From positions 2,108,761 to 2,172,760 of the forward strand of contig NZ_KK853997.1 in the NCBI RefSeq assembly GCF_000696185.1: a stretch of 64,000 nt of DNA, in the 5' to 3' direction. This stretch comes from Kitasatospora cheerisanensis KCTC 2395 (GTDB lineage: Bacteria; Actinomycetota; Actinomycetes; Streptomycetales; Streptomycetaceae). Below are positions 26,493 to 35,133 of the stretch, in pieces; position 1 is the stretch's first letter; the number at the start of each line of letters is the position of its first letter. The notes beneath the pieces are model-generated. The model was not told where the DNA came from, searched no databases, and saw only the letters and a program-made list of their open reading frames with translations. The translations under genes were made by a program, and so were the position numbers.

Positions 26493-27737
26493 TCAGGGAC
26501 GGTCGGTGGAGAGCACTTCGAGCAGGGCCGGCTGCAACTCCCGCACGGCCCGGTGGGCTCGGAACCGGCCCAGTTCGCGGTCGAGCCGCCGCACGTCGGC
26601 CGCGACGGTCGCGGACCGCACCTCACCGGCAATGCCGACGAGTTCACCCGCGACGGCGCAGGACCGCTCGACCTCGCCGGCCGCCGCATGGGCCAGCGCC
26701 TGTCGAAGGCCGTAGCGGGTGCGGGTGCGCAAGGCGTGGGCCGGAATGCGCGCGCACTCGCGGTCCAGGACCTCAGCCGCCTCTTTCGGACGCCCCAGGT
26801 CGTACAGGCACCAGCCGGTGACCATCGCCGCAGGATCCGGGAGGTTGCTGGTGCCGATGACCGGGCCCGACGCCTCGTCACGGGTGGCGTACGCCAGGAA
26901 CTCGTGCGCCTGGTCGAGGCTCCGCATGCAGCGCAGGTGGTCCCCGCCCAGGGCATGTCCCTGCGCCTCCCGCTGCGCCGCGAGGCCCCTGATGCGGTAC
27001 GGCAGCCTGCGGTTCTCGGCCGCGGCACCGGCCAGTGCGACCGTCTGGGCCGCGTCGCCGTCGTAGAAGGTCACGAGTGCCCTGCGCACCAGCGCGTACG
27101 ACGCGAGGTGCAGGTCGCCGGCTTCCTCCGCGAGGTCCACCGCCTCGGCGGTGTGTTCGATCGCGGCTCGGGCGTCTCCGGCCTCCTGCGCCATCCACCC
27201 CGTGAACTCCGCGAAACGGGAGGCCAGCAGGAGCAGTTCGGACCTGGTCCGTCCGCCGGTGGACGCCGCGATGCGCGCAGTGGTCCGCCCCTGTTCAATC
27301 AGCAGCGGGAGCAGGACGGCGGGGTCGACGCACTGTCCGAGCCGCCGCGCGCGGTCGTACTCCTCCCGCAGGAGCGCGGTCGGCGTGAACTCGACCGGCG
27401 CGGTCGTGCCCGTACCGGTCCGGCGGCCGGCGCCCCGTCCGGGCGCGGACAGTGCCAGCAGGGAGAATGCGCCGGCGGTCATCAGCTCACGTCGCCCGGT
27501 GCCCGCCTGCCGACCGCTCTCGACCAGGTCCTCGATCAGGCCGCTCAGCCTTCCCTCGGCGTCAAGGGCCGCGTCGCACCGGCGGGCGAGGTCGATCGAG
27601 GCCGCCCGCTCACCCCGTTCGACCTTGCTGAGGTAGCCCTTGCTGTAGGTCAGGCGCCTGGCCAGGCCTTCGAGCGAGAGCCCCCGCTCCTCACGCAGGC
27701 GGCGCAGTTCGGCACCGAACGAAAGCGTCATGGACAT
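26493..27737 (-). CDS. XRE-type helix-turn-helix regulator with TPR-like C-terminus
   Basis: A 414-residue protein with an XRE DNA-binding domain at the N terminus (LRRLREERGLSLEGLARRLTYSKGYLSKVERGER, about 12-45), a linker, and a long helical region with TPR-like pairs. One such segment includes AIEHTAEAVDLAEEAGDLHLASYALVRRAL. Regulators of this layout are common in Streptomyces and can be controlled by peptides or partner proteins. ATG at 27735-27737 follows AGGAG by 8 bases; a second ATG two codons later is possible. Only 53 bases separate it from the TIR gene on the same strand, so it probably heads the same transcript and controls it. Confidence 0.85.
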   Translation of the reverse strand: MSMTLSFGAELRRLREERGLSLEGLARRLTYSKGYLSKVERGERAASIDLARRCDAALDAEGRLSGLIEDLVESGRQAGTGRRELMTAGAFSLLALSAPGRGAGRRTGTGTTAPVEFTPTALLREEYDRARRLGQCVDPAVLLPLLIEQGRTTARIAASTGGRTRSELLLLASRFAEFTGWMAQEAGDARAAIEHTAEAVDLAEEAGDLHLASYALVRRALVTFYDGDAAQTVALAGAAAENRRLPYRIRGLAAQREAQGHALGGDHLRCMRSLDQAHEFLAYATRDEASGPVIGTSNLPDPAAMVTGWCLYDLGRPKEAAEVLDRECARIPAHALRTRTRYGLRQALAHAAAGEVERSCAVAGELVGIAGEVRSATVAADVRRLDRELGRFRAHRAVRELQPALLEVLSTDRP

Positions 27738-27880
27738 GCCACATACTCCTCCGGGAACGTCCCGCTCGTCGCAGAAGGCGGGGAACCAGGGGCGTTCCGT
27801 CCGGCCCCTCGGAGAAGAAGTCTGGCACGCCATGCATACGCACCGTGGCGTTCTGTAAGGGTTTCCTGTCGCCAACCGTG

Positions 27881-29971
27881 CTACCCCGGTAGCTGCTCCC
27901 GCGGCGAGGTCCGGTACAGGCGGCTGGGCCACCACATGCGGTGGCGGAGGTCCGCGGTGAGGGCGGTGACCAGGACGGAGCGGACCACGAGGGTGTCGAG
28001 CAGGACGCCGAGGGCGACGGCGAAGCCGATCTCGGCGAAGGCGACGACGGGCAGCGTGCCGAGGACCGCGAAGGTCGCGGCGAGGATCAGGCCGGCGGAG
28101 GTGATGACGCCGCCGGTGGCGGCGAGGCCGGCGACGGCGCCGCGACGGGTGCCGAGGTGGGCGGACTCCTCCCGGACCCGGGTCATCAGGAAGATGTTGT
28201 AGTCGATGCCGAGCGCGACCAGGAACACGAACACGAACAGCGGGAACGCCTGGTCCTGGGCCTCGAAGTGGAAGACGTGCGCGAAGAAGAACGCGCTGAT
28301 CCCGAGCGCCGCCGCGTACGACAGCACCACGGTGGCGATCAGCACCAGCGGCGCGACGACGGCCCGCAGCAGCGCGGCGAGGATCAGCAGGACCACGCCC
28401 AGCACCAGCGGAATGATCGTCCGGTTGTCGTGCGTCGCAGCCCGCCCGGCGTCCAGCAGCACCGCGCTGGAGCCGCCGACCTTCGCGTCCGCGCCGGGCA
28501 CGGCGTGCACCGCCTCGCGGACCCGGTCGACGGTGGCCCGGGCCGCGGCGCTGTCGGGCGCGTCGGTGAGCGTCGCGGGGAACAGCGCCTCGCCGCCGCG
28601 CACCTCGGCGGGCCCGATCCCGGCGATGCCGGGGGTGGCCGCGACGGCCTGCCGGACGGCGTCCAGGGGCGGCCCGGCGTTGCCGACCACCGTCAGCGGG
28701 GCGCCCGTCCCGCCGGGGAAGTGCGCGGCCAGCACCTGCTGGCCGGTGACGGAGTCGGGGGTGCCGGTGAACGTCCCGGCGGTGCTCAGGCCGGTCGCGT
28801 TCAGCGACACCAGCCCGGCGGTGCAGGCGGCCAGCGCCAGCGCGGTGCCGATCCACACCTTGCGCGGCCGGTGGGCGATCCAGGCGCCGGTCCGCGCCCA
28901 CCGCCCGGTGCGGGTCGGCTCGGGCGTGCCGAAGGCGGGCCGCACCGGCCAGAACACCCAGCGTCCGCAGGCCACCAGCAGCGCGGGCAGCAGGGTGAGC
29001 ATCGCCACCAGGGCGACGGCCACGCCGATCGCGCAGACCGGGCCGAGGCCGCGGGTGGAGTTCATGTCGGCGATCAGCAGGCACAGCATCGACGCGGCGA
29101 CGGTCGCCGAACTCGCCAGGATCGCCGGCCCGGCCCGGTGCAGGGCGGCGGCCATCGCCTCGTGCCGGTCCTCGTGGCGGCGCAGCTCCTCCCGGTAGCG
29201 GGCGGTCAGCAGCAGCGCGTAGTCGGTGCCCGCGCCGAGCACCAGCACGATCAGGATGCCCGCGCTCTGCCCGTTGACGGTCAGTCCGGCGTGCGCCGCG
29301 AACAGGTAGATCACACCCTCGGCGACCGTCAGCGCGGCGCCGGCGGACAGCAGCGGCAGCAGCCACAGCACCGGGCTGCGGTAGGTGAGCAGCAGCAGCA
29401 CGATCACCACGGTGACGGTCGCGTACAGCAGCGTGCCGTCGATGCCCGCGAACGCCTTCGCCTGGTCGGCGCCGATCCCGGCGGGCCCGGTGACGTGGGT
29501 GACCAGCCCGGGCTGCGCGCCGGCGGAGGCGGTGGCGCGCAGGCTGTCCACGGCGGGCCCGAGGTTGTTCCACCCGGTGGTGCCGACCTGCACGGGCACC
29601 ACGGTCTGCAGCGCCTGCCCGTCCGCGGAGGCGACCGGCCCGACCACCGGCGCGACCACGTGCGGGGCGCCGGCGAACGCCTCGGCGTCGCGGACGGCCT
29701 TGGCGTGGTCCTCGACGGTGATGCCGCCCGCCCGCTGGTAGACCACGACGGCGTCGGCGGTGTCCACCGGCCGGAACCGGCGCTGCGCCTCCAGCACCTG
29801 CGTGGACTCGGCGTTCGCGGGCAGCCAGCTGGACGCCTGGTTGTCCTCGGCGCCCATCAGCTTCCCCGCCAGCGGCGCGGCGAACAGCAGCACCACCAGC
29901 CAGAGCGCCAGGACCACCCACTTGCGGCGCCGCCCGCACGGCAGCGCCGCCCACCTGTTGCCGGAACTCAT
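27881..29971 (-). CDS. MMPL/RND-family membrane transporter
   Basis: The 696-residue protein has an N-terminal helix (KWVVLALWLVVLLFAAPLAG, about 15-34) and two RND-like bundles, with proton-relay pairs in GAGTDYALLLTARYREE and LGIDYNIFLMTRVREE. The extracytoplasmic loops are typical of MmpL. Substrate unknown. ATG at 29969-29971 has GGGGG about 9 bases upstream; GTG at 29977 is possible. The stop lies in a small palindrome GCTACC-CC-GGTAGC (27880-27893). coaE lies 185 bp upstream on the same strand. It is closest in layout to the MmpL at 1126-3288. Confidence 0.9.
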   Translation of the reverse strand: MSSGNRWAALPCGRRRKWVVLALWLVVLLFAAPLAGKLMGAEDNQASSWLPANAESTQVLEAQRRFRPVDTADAVVVYQRAGGITVEDHAKAVRDAEAFAGAPHVVAPVVGPVASADGQALQTVVPVQVGTTGWNNLGPAVDSLRATASAGAQPGLVTHVTGPAGIGADQAKAFAGIDGTLLYATVTVVIVLLLLTYRSPVLWLLPLLSAGAALTVAEGVIYLFAAHAGLTVNGQSAGILIVLVLGAGTDYALLLTARYREELRRHEDRHEAMAAALHRAGPAILASSATVAASMLCLLIADMNSTRGLGPVCAIGVAVALVAMLTLLPALLVACGRWVFWPVRPAFGTPEPTRTGRWARTGAWIAHRPRKVWIGTALALAACTAGLVSLNATGLSTAGTFTGTPDSVTGQQVLAAHFPGGTGAPLTVVGNAGPPLDAVRQAVAATPGIAGIGPAEVRGGEALFPATLTDAPDSAAARATVDRVREAVHAVPGADAKVGGSSAVLLDAGRAATHDNRTIIPLVLGVVLLILAALLRAVVAPLVLIATVVLSYAAALGISAFFFAHVFHFEAQDQAFPLFVFVFLVALGIDYNIFLMTRVREESAHLGTRRGAVAGLAATGGVITSAGLILAATFAVLGTLPVVAFAEIGFAVALGVLLDTLVVRSVLVTALTADLRHRMWWPSRLYRTSPREQLPG

Positions 29972-30156
29972 CGTGACCGGCCCCCAGCTCAGGACCCCGG
30001 GCGGGCCGACCGCCGCACCCTCGTCGTTCCAGCATCCCGCCGGCCCCGGTCCCCCGCGCGGCGGCAACCGGGTCGCGCGCCGAACCCGGCGGTGCTCCGG
30101 CGAACAGGCCGGCCCGGCGCTGCTCCGGCGGCGAGGCAGACCGCTCCGGCAAGGGG

Positions 30157-30753
30157 TCAGGCCCGGCGCTGCTCCAGCTGCTGCCACAGTTCGCGGACCC
30201 GGGCGGTGAGCTGCTCCAGGTCGCCGCTGTTGTCGAGGACGAGGTCGGCGACGGCGAGCCGGTCCTCGCGGGTGGCCTGGGCGGCCATCCGGGCCCTGGC
30301 CTCGTCCTCGGGCATGCCGCGCAGCTCGGTCAGCCGGCGCAGGCGTTCGGCGTCGGGGACGTCGATGACCACGACCAGGTCGTACAGCGGGGCGAGTCCG
30401 TTCTCGGCGAGCAGCGGGACGTCGTGGACGACGATCGCGTCCTGCCCGGCGGCGGCCTCCAGTTCGGCGGAGCGGGCCCGGACCAGCGGGTGCACGATCG
30501 CGTTCAGTGCGGCCAGCCGGGCCGGGTCGCCGAACACGATCCGGCCGAGCGCGGGCCGGTCGAGCGAGCCGTCGGGCAGCAGCACCCCGGCGCCGAACTC
30601 GGCTGCCACCGCGGCCAGTCCGGGCGTCCCGGGGGCGACCACCTCACGGGCGATCAGGTCCGAGTCCACGATCACCGCGCCCAGCGCGGCCAGTTGGCGG
30701 GAGACCTCGCTCTTGCCCGCGCCGATGCCGCCCGTCAGTCCGATCCTCAGCAT
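30157..30753 (-). CDS. coaE: Dephospho-CoA kinase
   Basis: The 198-residue enzyme has the P-loop TGGIGAGKS (7-15), the [13 protein letters not shown] segment that binds dephospho-CoA, HPLVR and the lid region [23 protein letters not shown]. It phosphorylates the 3'-OH of dephospho-CoA, the last step of coenzyme A synthesis, in the cytoplasm. ATG at 30751-30753. Near rpsA as in other streptomycetes (the coaE - rpsA region is conserved as I recall it), though here a phosphatase, an MBL gene and an MmpL gene lie between them. Length and motifs are complete. Confidence 0.95.
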   Translation of the reverse strand: MLRIGLTGGIGAGKSEVSRQLAALGAVIVDSDLIAREVVAPGTPGLAAVAAEFGAGVLLPDGSLDRPALGRIVFGDPARLAALNAIVHPLVRARSAELEAAAGQDAIVVHDVPLLAENGLAPLYDLVVVIDVPDAERLRRLTELRGMPEDEARARMAAQATREDRLAVADLVLDNSGDLEQLTARVRELWQQLEQRRA

Positions 30754-30975
30754 GCCGTCAGGTTACCGGCCCGTACCGGGGCGCTCGGCGGGGCCCGCCC
30801 CGGAGCGGACCCGGAGCGAACGCCGGACGAACTCCGCGGGAACTCTCGGACCCTCCACCCAAGGGCCGTCCGAAAAAAGTTGTCCATACAGCTCTACGCG
30901 CCGCCCGGGGCCGCTAGGGTGCCGAACACCTGCATCGAACACCCTCCGCACCCTCGAACGATCGGAGCACCATCC

Positions 30976-31852
30976 GTGTCCAGCAACTGGCCCGCCGGCC
31001 CGCGCCGGGTCCTGGTCGTCGGCATCGACGGCGTCCGCCTCGACCTGCTGCCCGACCTGCACACCCCGCACCTGGACGCGGTCGCCGCCGCCGGTTTCCT
31101 CGGCCGCGTCGAGGTCGACGACGCCACCCCGACCATGTCCGGCCCGTGCTGGGCGACCATCGTCACCGGCGTCGGCGTCGCCAAGCACGGCGTGCTCGGC
31201 AACCACTTCGGCGGCCACCGCCTCGACGTCTTCCCGGACTTCACCACCCGCCTGGCCAAGCAGCACCGCCGCCGCACCTTCGCGGCCGGCGGCTGGGAGC
31301 CGCTGTTCCTGGCCCGCGACGGCGGCCCGCTGTTCAACGCCCCGGCCGCCTGGCGTACATCGCGCCGCTGGAGGACACCCCGGAGGCCTGGGAGGTCTGC
31401 GACGAGCGGGTCACCGCCGAGGCCGAGTACGTGCTCGCCCGCTCCGACGACGACCCGCAGGCCTCCTTCGTCTACCTCGGCGCGGTCGACGAGACGGCGC
31501 ACTTCCGCGGCTGCGGCGAGGACTACCGCCGCTCGGTCGAGGCCGCCGACGTCCGCCTCGGCCGCCTGCTGGGCGCGCTGCGCGAGCGCTCCACGTACGC
31601 CGCCGAGGAGTGGACGGTCATCGTGGTCACCGACCACGGGCACGTGGACGCCGGCGGCCACGGCGGGCGCAGCGAACTGGAGCGCACCGCGTGGATCGCC
31701 GCCTCCGGCCCCGGCATCGCCCCGGCGCCCCGGTCGGCCCGCTGCACCACACCGACGTCGCCGCGCACGTGTACGCGGCCCTGGAGATCGCCCCCGACCC
31801 GCACTGGACGCTCGACGGCCGCCCGTTCACGGCCGCCGTGCCCGCCGTCTGA
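30976..31852 (+). CDS. Alkaline-phosphatase-superfamily phosphodiesterase, interrupted by two frameshifts
   Basis: The protein starts with the metal site VVGIDGVRLDLL and the nucleophile region TPTMSGPCWATIVTGV. The frame breaks at GG 31352-31353 (tgg-cgtac where tgg-gcg-tac is expected), then continues YIAPLEDTPEAWEVCDERV, VYLGAVDETAH and VVTDHGHVDAGGHGG, the remaining metal ligands. A second break at CCCC 31720-31723 restores GAPVGPLHHTDVAAHVYAAL to the end. With both bases restored it has about 292 residues. This fold covers nucleotide pyrophosphatases and phosphodiesterases; the substrate is unknown. GTG at 30976 is the start. No signal peptide is seen, so it acts in the cytoplasm. Confidence 0.82.
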
Positions 31853-31879
31853 CGGCCGGTCACCCCGACCGGCCGTCAG
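31849..31879. terminator. Terminator between phosphodiesterase and MBL genes
   Basis: A 12-bp perfect stem (31849-31860 with 31868-31879) with a 7-base loop overlaps the phosphodiesterase stop codon. It lies between convergent genes and could serve both. Confidence 0.7.
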
Positions 31880-31892
31880 CCCCGCGCCGCCG

Positions 31893-31932
31893 CCCGGCGA
31901 CCGGCCCTCCCGGCGACCGGCCCTCCCGGCGG
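31893..31932. repeat. 16-bp tandem repeat in intergenic DNA
   Basis: CCCGGCGACCGGCCCT occurs twice in tandem (31893-31908, 31909-31924) plus a partial third copy. It sits between the terminator and the end of the MBL gene and contains no gene. Confidence 0.75.
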
Positions 31933-31936
31933 GCCG

Positions 31937-32580
31937 TCAGACCAGCTCGACCGACTCGCCGGCGGTGAGCATCCGGTACTCCACGCCGCCGGTGCCGGGC
32001 CCTGCGGGCCGAGCAGCCGCCCGTGGACAGCCTGCCCGGCCTCGCTGAGCGTCGCCTCGTGGATCGCCACCGCCTGCCGGGGGCGGGCGTCGCGCAGGTA
32101 GTCGACCAGCTCGGCCACCCGCAGCCACGGCGCGCCGAGCGGCAGCAGCAGGGTATCGACGGTGTCCGGCGGGACGGTCAGCGCGTCGCCCGGATGGAAC
32201 ACCCGGCCGCCGAGCAGGAACCCGATGTTGTGGATCCGCTCGATGTCCGGGTGGATCTCCGCGTGCCACTCGCCGTGCACCGTCACCGGCAGCCCGTCCA
32301 GGTCGAACGCGTCGCCGTCCCCGACCACCGTGACCCGCGCCCCGATGCCGTCCAACTGCCGGGCCACCGACCGGTTGGTGTACACCCGCAGGCCCGGGTT
32401 CGCCTCCACGGCGGCCCGCACCTGCGGTTCGGTGAAGTGGTCCATGTGCTCGTGGGTGATCAGCAGGGCGCTCACGTCCCGCACCACCTCGGGGCCGGTG
32501 AACATGCCGGGATCGATCAGCACCGCCCCCTCCGCGTGCTCGATCCGGACGCAGGCATGGCCGAACTTCGTCAGTCGCAT
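31937..32580 (-). CDS. MBL-fold metallohydrolase, one frameshift near its 3' end
   Basis: The protein begins MRLTKFGHACVRIE and carries the metal-binding HEHMDH at 43-48, then HGEWHAEIHP and GRVFHPGDAL, as in small UPF0173/UlaG-like metallo-beta-lactamase hydrolases. Reading on in frame after LLGPQG would run past the end into unrelated sequence. One extra G at the GGG run 31997-31999 gives GTGGVEYRMLTAGESVELV and a stop at 31937, about 214 residues. The cytoplasmic hydrolase's substrate is unknown. It directly follows an MmpL gene on the same strand, and in this assembly is joined to it without a stop (see that gene). Confidence 0.8.
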
Positions 32581-32590
32581 GCGCCCAAGC

Positions 32591-34797
32591 CTAGGACGCG
32601 GGCACCAGTGCCGGGGCTCTGCCGCGCGCGGTGCGGGCACCGCGGGCGGGGTGAGCGGCGGCAGGTCGACGTGCTCGCTGAGGCCGATGATCCGGTGCAG
32701 GCGGCGCAGCGGGCCGGGCGCCCACCAGTTGAGCCGGCCGAACAGCGACATGGTGGCGGGCACCAGCAGGGTCCGGACCAGGGTCGCGTCGACCGCGACC
32801 GCCACGGCCAGCGCAACGCCCATCTGCTTGACCATCAGCATCTGCCCGGCGGCGAACCCGGCGAACACGATCACCATCAGCAGGCCGGCCGAGGTGATGA
32901 TCCGCCCGCTGCGCTGCAGTCCCAGCTCCACCGACCGCAGGCAGCCGTGGCCCTGGTCGTGCAGCTCCTTGATCCGGGAGAGCAGGAACACCTCGTAGTC
33001 CATCGACAGGCCGAACGCGAAGGCGAACACCAGCACCGGGATGATCGTCTCCAGGCCGCCGGTGGGCGTGAAGCCGAGCAGCCCGCTGAAGTAGCCGTGC
33101 TGGAACACCAGGGTCAGCGCGCCCAGCGAGGCGCCCAGCGACAGCACGTTCATCAGCAGCGCCTTGACCGGCAGCACCACCGACCCGGTCATCATGAACA
33201 GCAGCACCAGCGTCCCGGCCGCGACCAGGCCCAGCGCCCACGGCCCGCGCGAGCCGATCTCGTGCTGGAAGTCGACCAGTGACGCGGCGTCGCCCGTCAC
33301 GTACGTGTTCAGCCCGCCGCGGTGCTCGCGCAGCTCGCCGACCACCCGCTTGGCCTCCGCGCCCTGCGGGTCGCCCTTCACCAGCACGTCCACGGTCTGC
33401 ACCCCGTCCGAGACGGGCGTCACGGCGCGCACCCCGGACACGCCCGGCAGGGCGGCGACCACCGTGTCCGCGTAGCGCTGCGCCTGCTGGGCGGTGCCCT
33501 CGACGACCACCTGCACGGGGGCCGGGGCCTGCTGCGGGAAACGTTCCTGCACGGCCTCGGCGACCTGCCGGGACGAGAAGCTCTTCGGCAGCACGTCGGC
33601 GCCCGAGTTCCGGAAGTGCGAGCCCAGGAACGGCGCGCCCGCCGCGAGCAGCAGCGCCACGCACGCCAGCATCACCGGCACCGCCCGCCGCTGCACCCGG
33701 CGCACCGTCCGGGAGAAGAAGCCCTCGTCCGGGACGGGCGAGGTCGGCGCCTTGATCCGGCGGCCCATGAAGCCCAGCAGCGCCGGCACCAGCGTCAGCG
33801 CCGCCGCGACCGCGATCACCACCACGCTCACGCCCGCCACCGCGACCGCCCGGAACACCGGACTGGTGAACACGAACAGGCCGCTCAGCGCCACCGCGAC
33901 GGTCAAGCCCGAGAACGCGACCGTCCGGCCGGCCGTCGCCGCCGTCCGCTCCACCGCCTGCGCGATCGTCGCGCCGTGGCCGCGTTCCTCCCGGAACCGG
34001 TTCACCATCAGCAGCGCGTAGTCGATCGACAGGCCCAGGCCCAGCACCGTCGCGATCGGCAGCACGGACGTGTCGATGTCCATGATCCGGCTGAAACCGA
34101 ACATCGCCAGCAGCGCCCCGCCCACCGAGGCCACCGCCCCGATGCCCGGCAGCCCCGCCGCGGCCAGCCCGCCGAACACCAGCACCATCACGATCAGGGT
34201 GAGCGGCAGCGTCACGATCTCCCCGAACCGGGTGTCCTTCGCGGTCTGGTCCTTCACCTCCTGCTGGAGCACCAGGTCACCGCCCACCACGGTGTGCGCC
34301 CCGTCGGCGGTGATCTGCTCCAGCCGGTCCGTCACCGCGCTCAGTTGCTTGGCCGACGACCCGTCCGCCATCCGCACGCTCACCAGCGACGCCTTGCCGT
34401 CGTCCGCGGTCAGCTGCCCGCCGGTCGAGTACGTGTCCGCCACCGAGAGCACGCCCGGCAGCTTCGCCAGCTCCGAACTCGCCTGCTGGACGGCCGCCTT
34501 CACGCCTTCGGCGCCCACCGCCGGCCCGTCCACCACCGCCGTCACGGTGCCCTGCACCGGATCCGCGGCCTGGACGACGGACGTGCCGCGCGCCGACTCC
34601 GACCCCCCGTTGCCGGTCCCCGCCACCGACCCCTCGAACACCCGCCCGCCGATCAGCACCCCCACCGCGAGCACGACCGCCCAGAACCCCAGCACCCAGC
34701 GACGGTGCCGAAAACACACCCGCCCGAGCGCGGCCAACCGACCTCGAACCTGGAGAACCTGGACCTCTGCTGCTGCGGTGGAGCGAGAGCTTCGCAT
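32591..34797 (-). CDS. MMPL/RND-family membrane transporter, 3' end probably frameshifted
   Basis: A transporter of about 735 residues with the MmpL layout. It has an N-terminal helix (RRWVLGFWAVVLAVGVLIGG), bundle motifs GLSIDYALLMVNRFREE and GLSMDYEVFLLSRIKE, and the end motif LFGRLNWWAPGPLRRLH. In the sequence as given there is no in-frame stop before the MBL start. One extra C at the run 32613-32616 would give a TAG at 32591-32593, just before the MBL ATG. A fused protein is possible but unlikely. Start ATG at 34795-34797 with GAAAGG upstream. The nearest relative in the window is the MmpL at 3773-6004. Confidence 0.87.
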
Positions 34798-35133
34798 GCG
34801 GGGCGCCTTTCGGACAACTGCCCCAAAGGTATGCGCGACTCCGCAAACGTCCTATAGCCGGACGATGAGCCTCATCTCACAATTCCCTTCACATAAACGC
34901 CACTTAAGCTCCCCCACTCCCACTCCCACTCACCCACCCGCCCCCTGCCACCGCAGCACACCCTCCCCTCGCGGGTGGCCAGGCCGGCAGATGGGCGCAA
35001 AACCTCAGCCGCGCGCAGCGCACCCCCCCTTGGCGGGTGCCCGGGCGCAAAAAGCAGGAACCCCCCGCCCAGGGAATGCCTGGGCAGGGGGTTCCTGTGT
35101 GCGTCAGCTATTCAGCAGCCGAAGCGCAGAGCT
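34798..35133. other. Intergenic region between rpsA and an MmpL gene
   Basis: No gene was found. The stretch 34870-34990 is unusually rich in C runs, with a short CCCACT tandem array (about 34915-34940) and AT-richer bases near 34860-34900 that could hold the MmpL promoter. The rpsA terminator lies at 35049-35096. Confidence 0.6.
35049..35096 (-). terminator. Intrinsic terminator of rpsA
   Basis: On the minus strand a GC-rich stem of about 17 bp (arms about 35056-35073 and 35079-35095, one mismatch) is followed by TTTTT (35049-35053). This is the most classical rho-independent terminator in the window. Confidence 0.9.

Noticed and set aside
26493..30152. A 1219-codon frame joining the XRE regulator to sequence opposite-phase to the MmpL gene
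   Set aside because: Upstream of 27737 it reads Arg/Gly/Ala repeats; the regulator has its own ATG and ribosome site.
34905..34945. C-rich direct repeats resembling a CRISPR array
   Set aside because: Units are only 6 bases, with no spacers and no cas genes.
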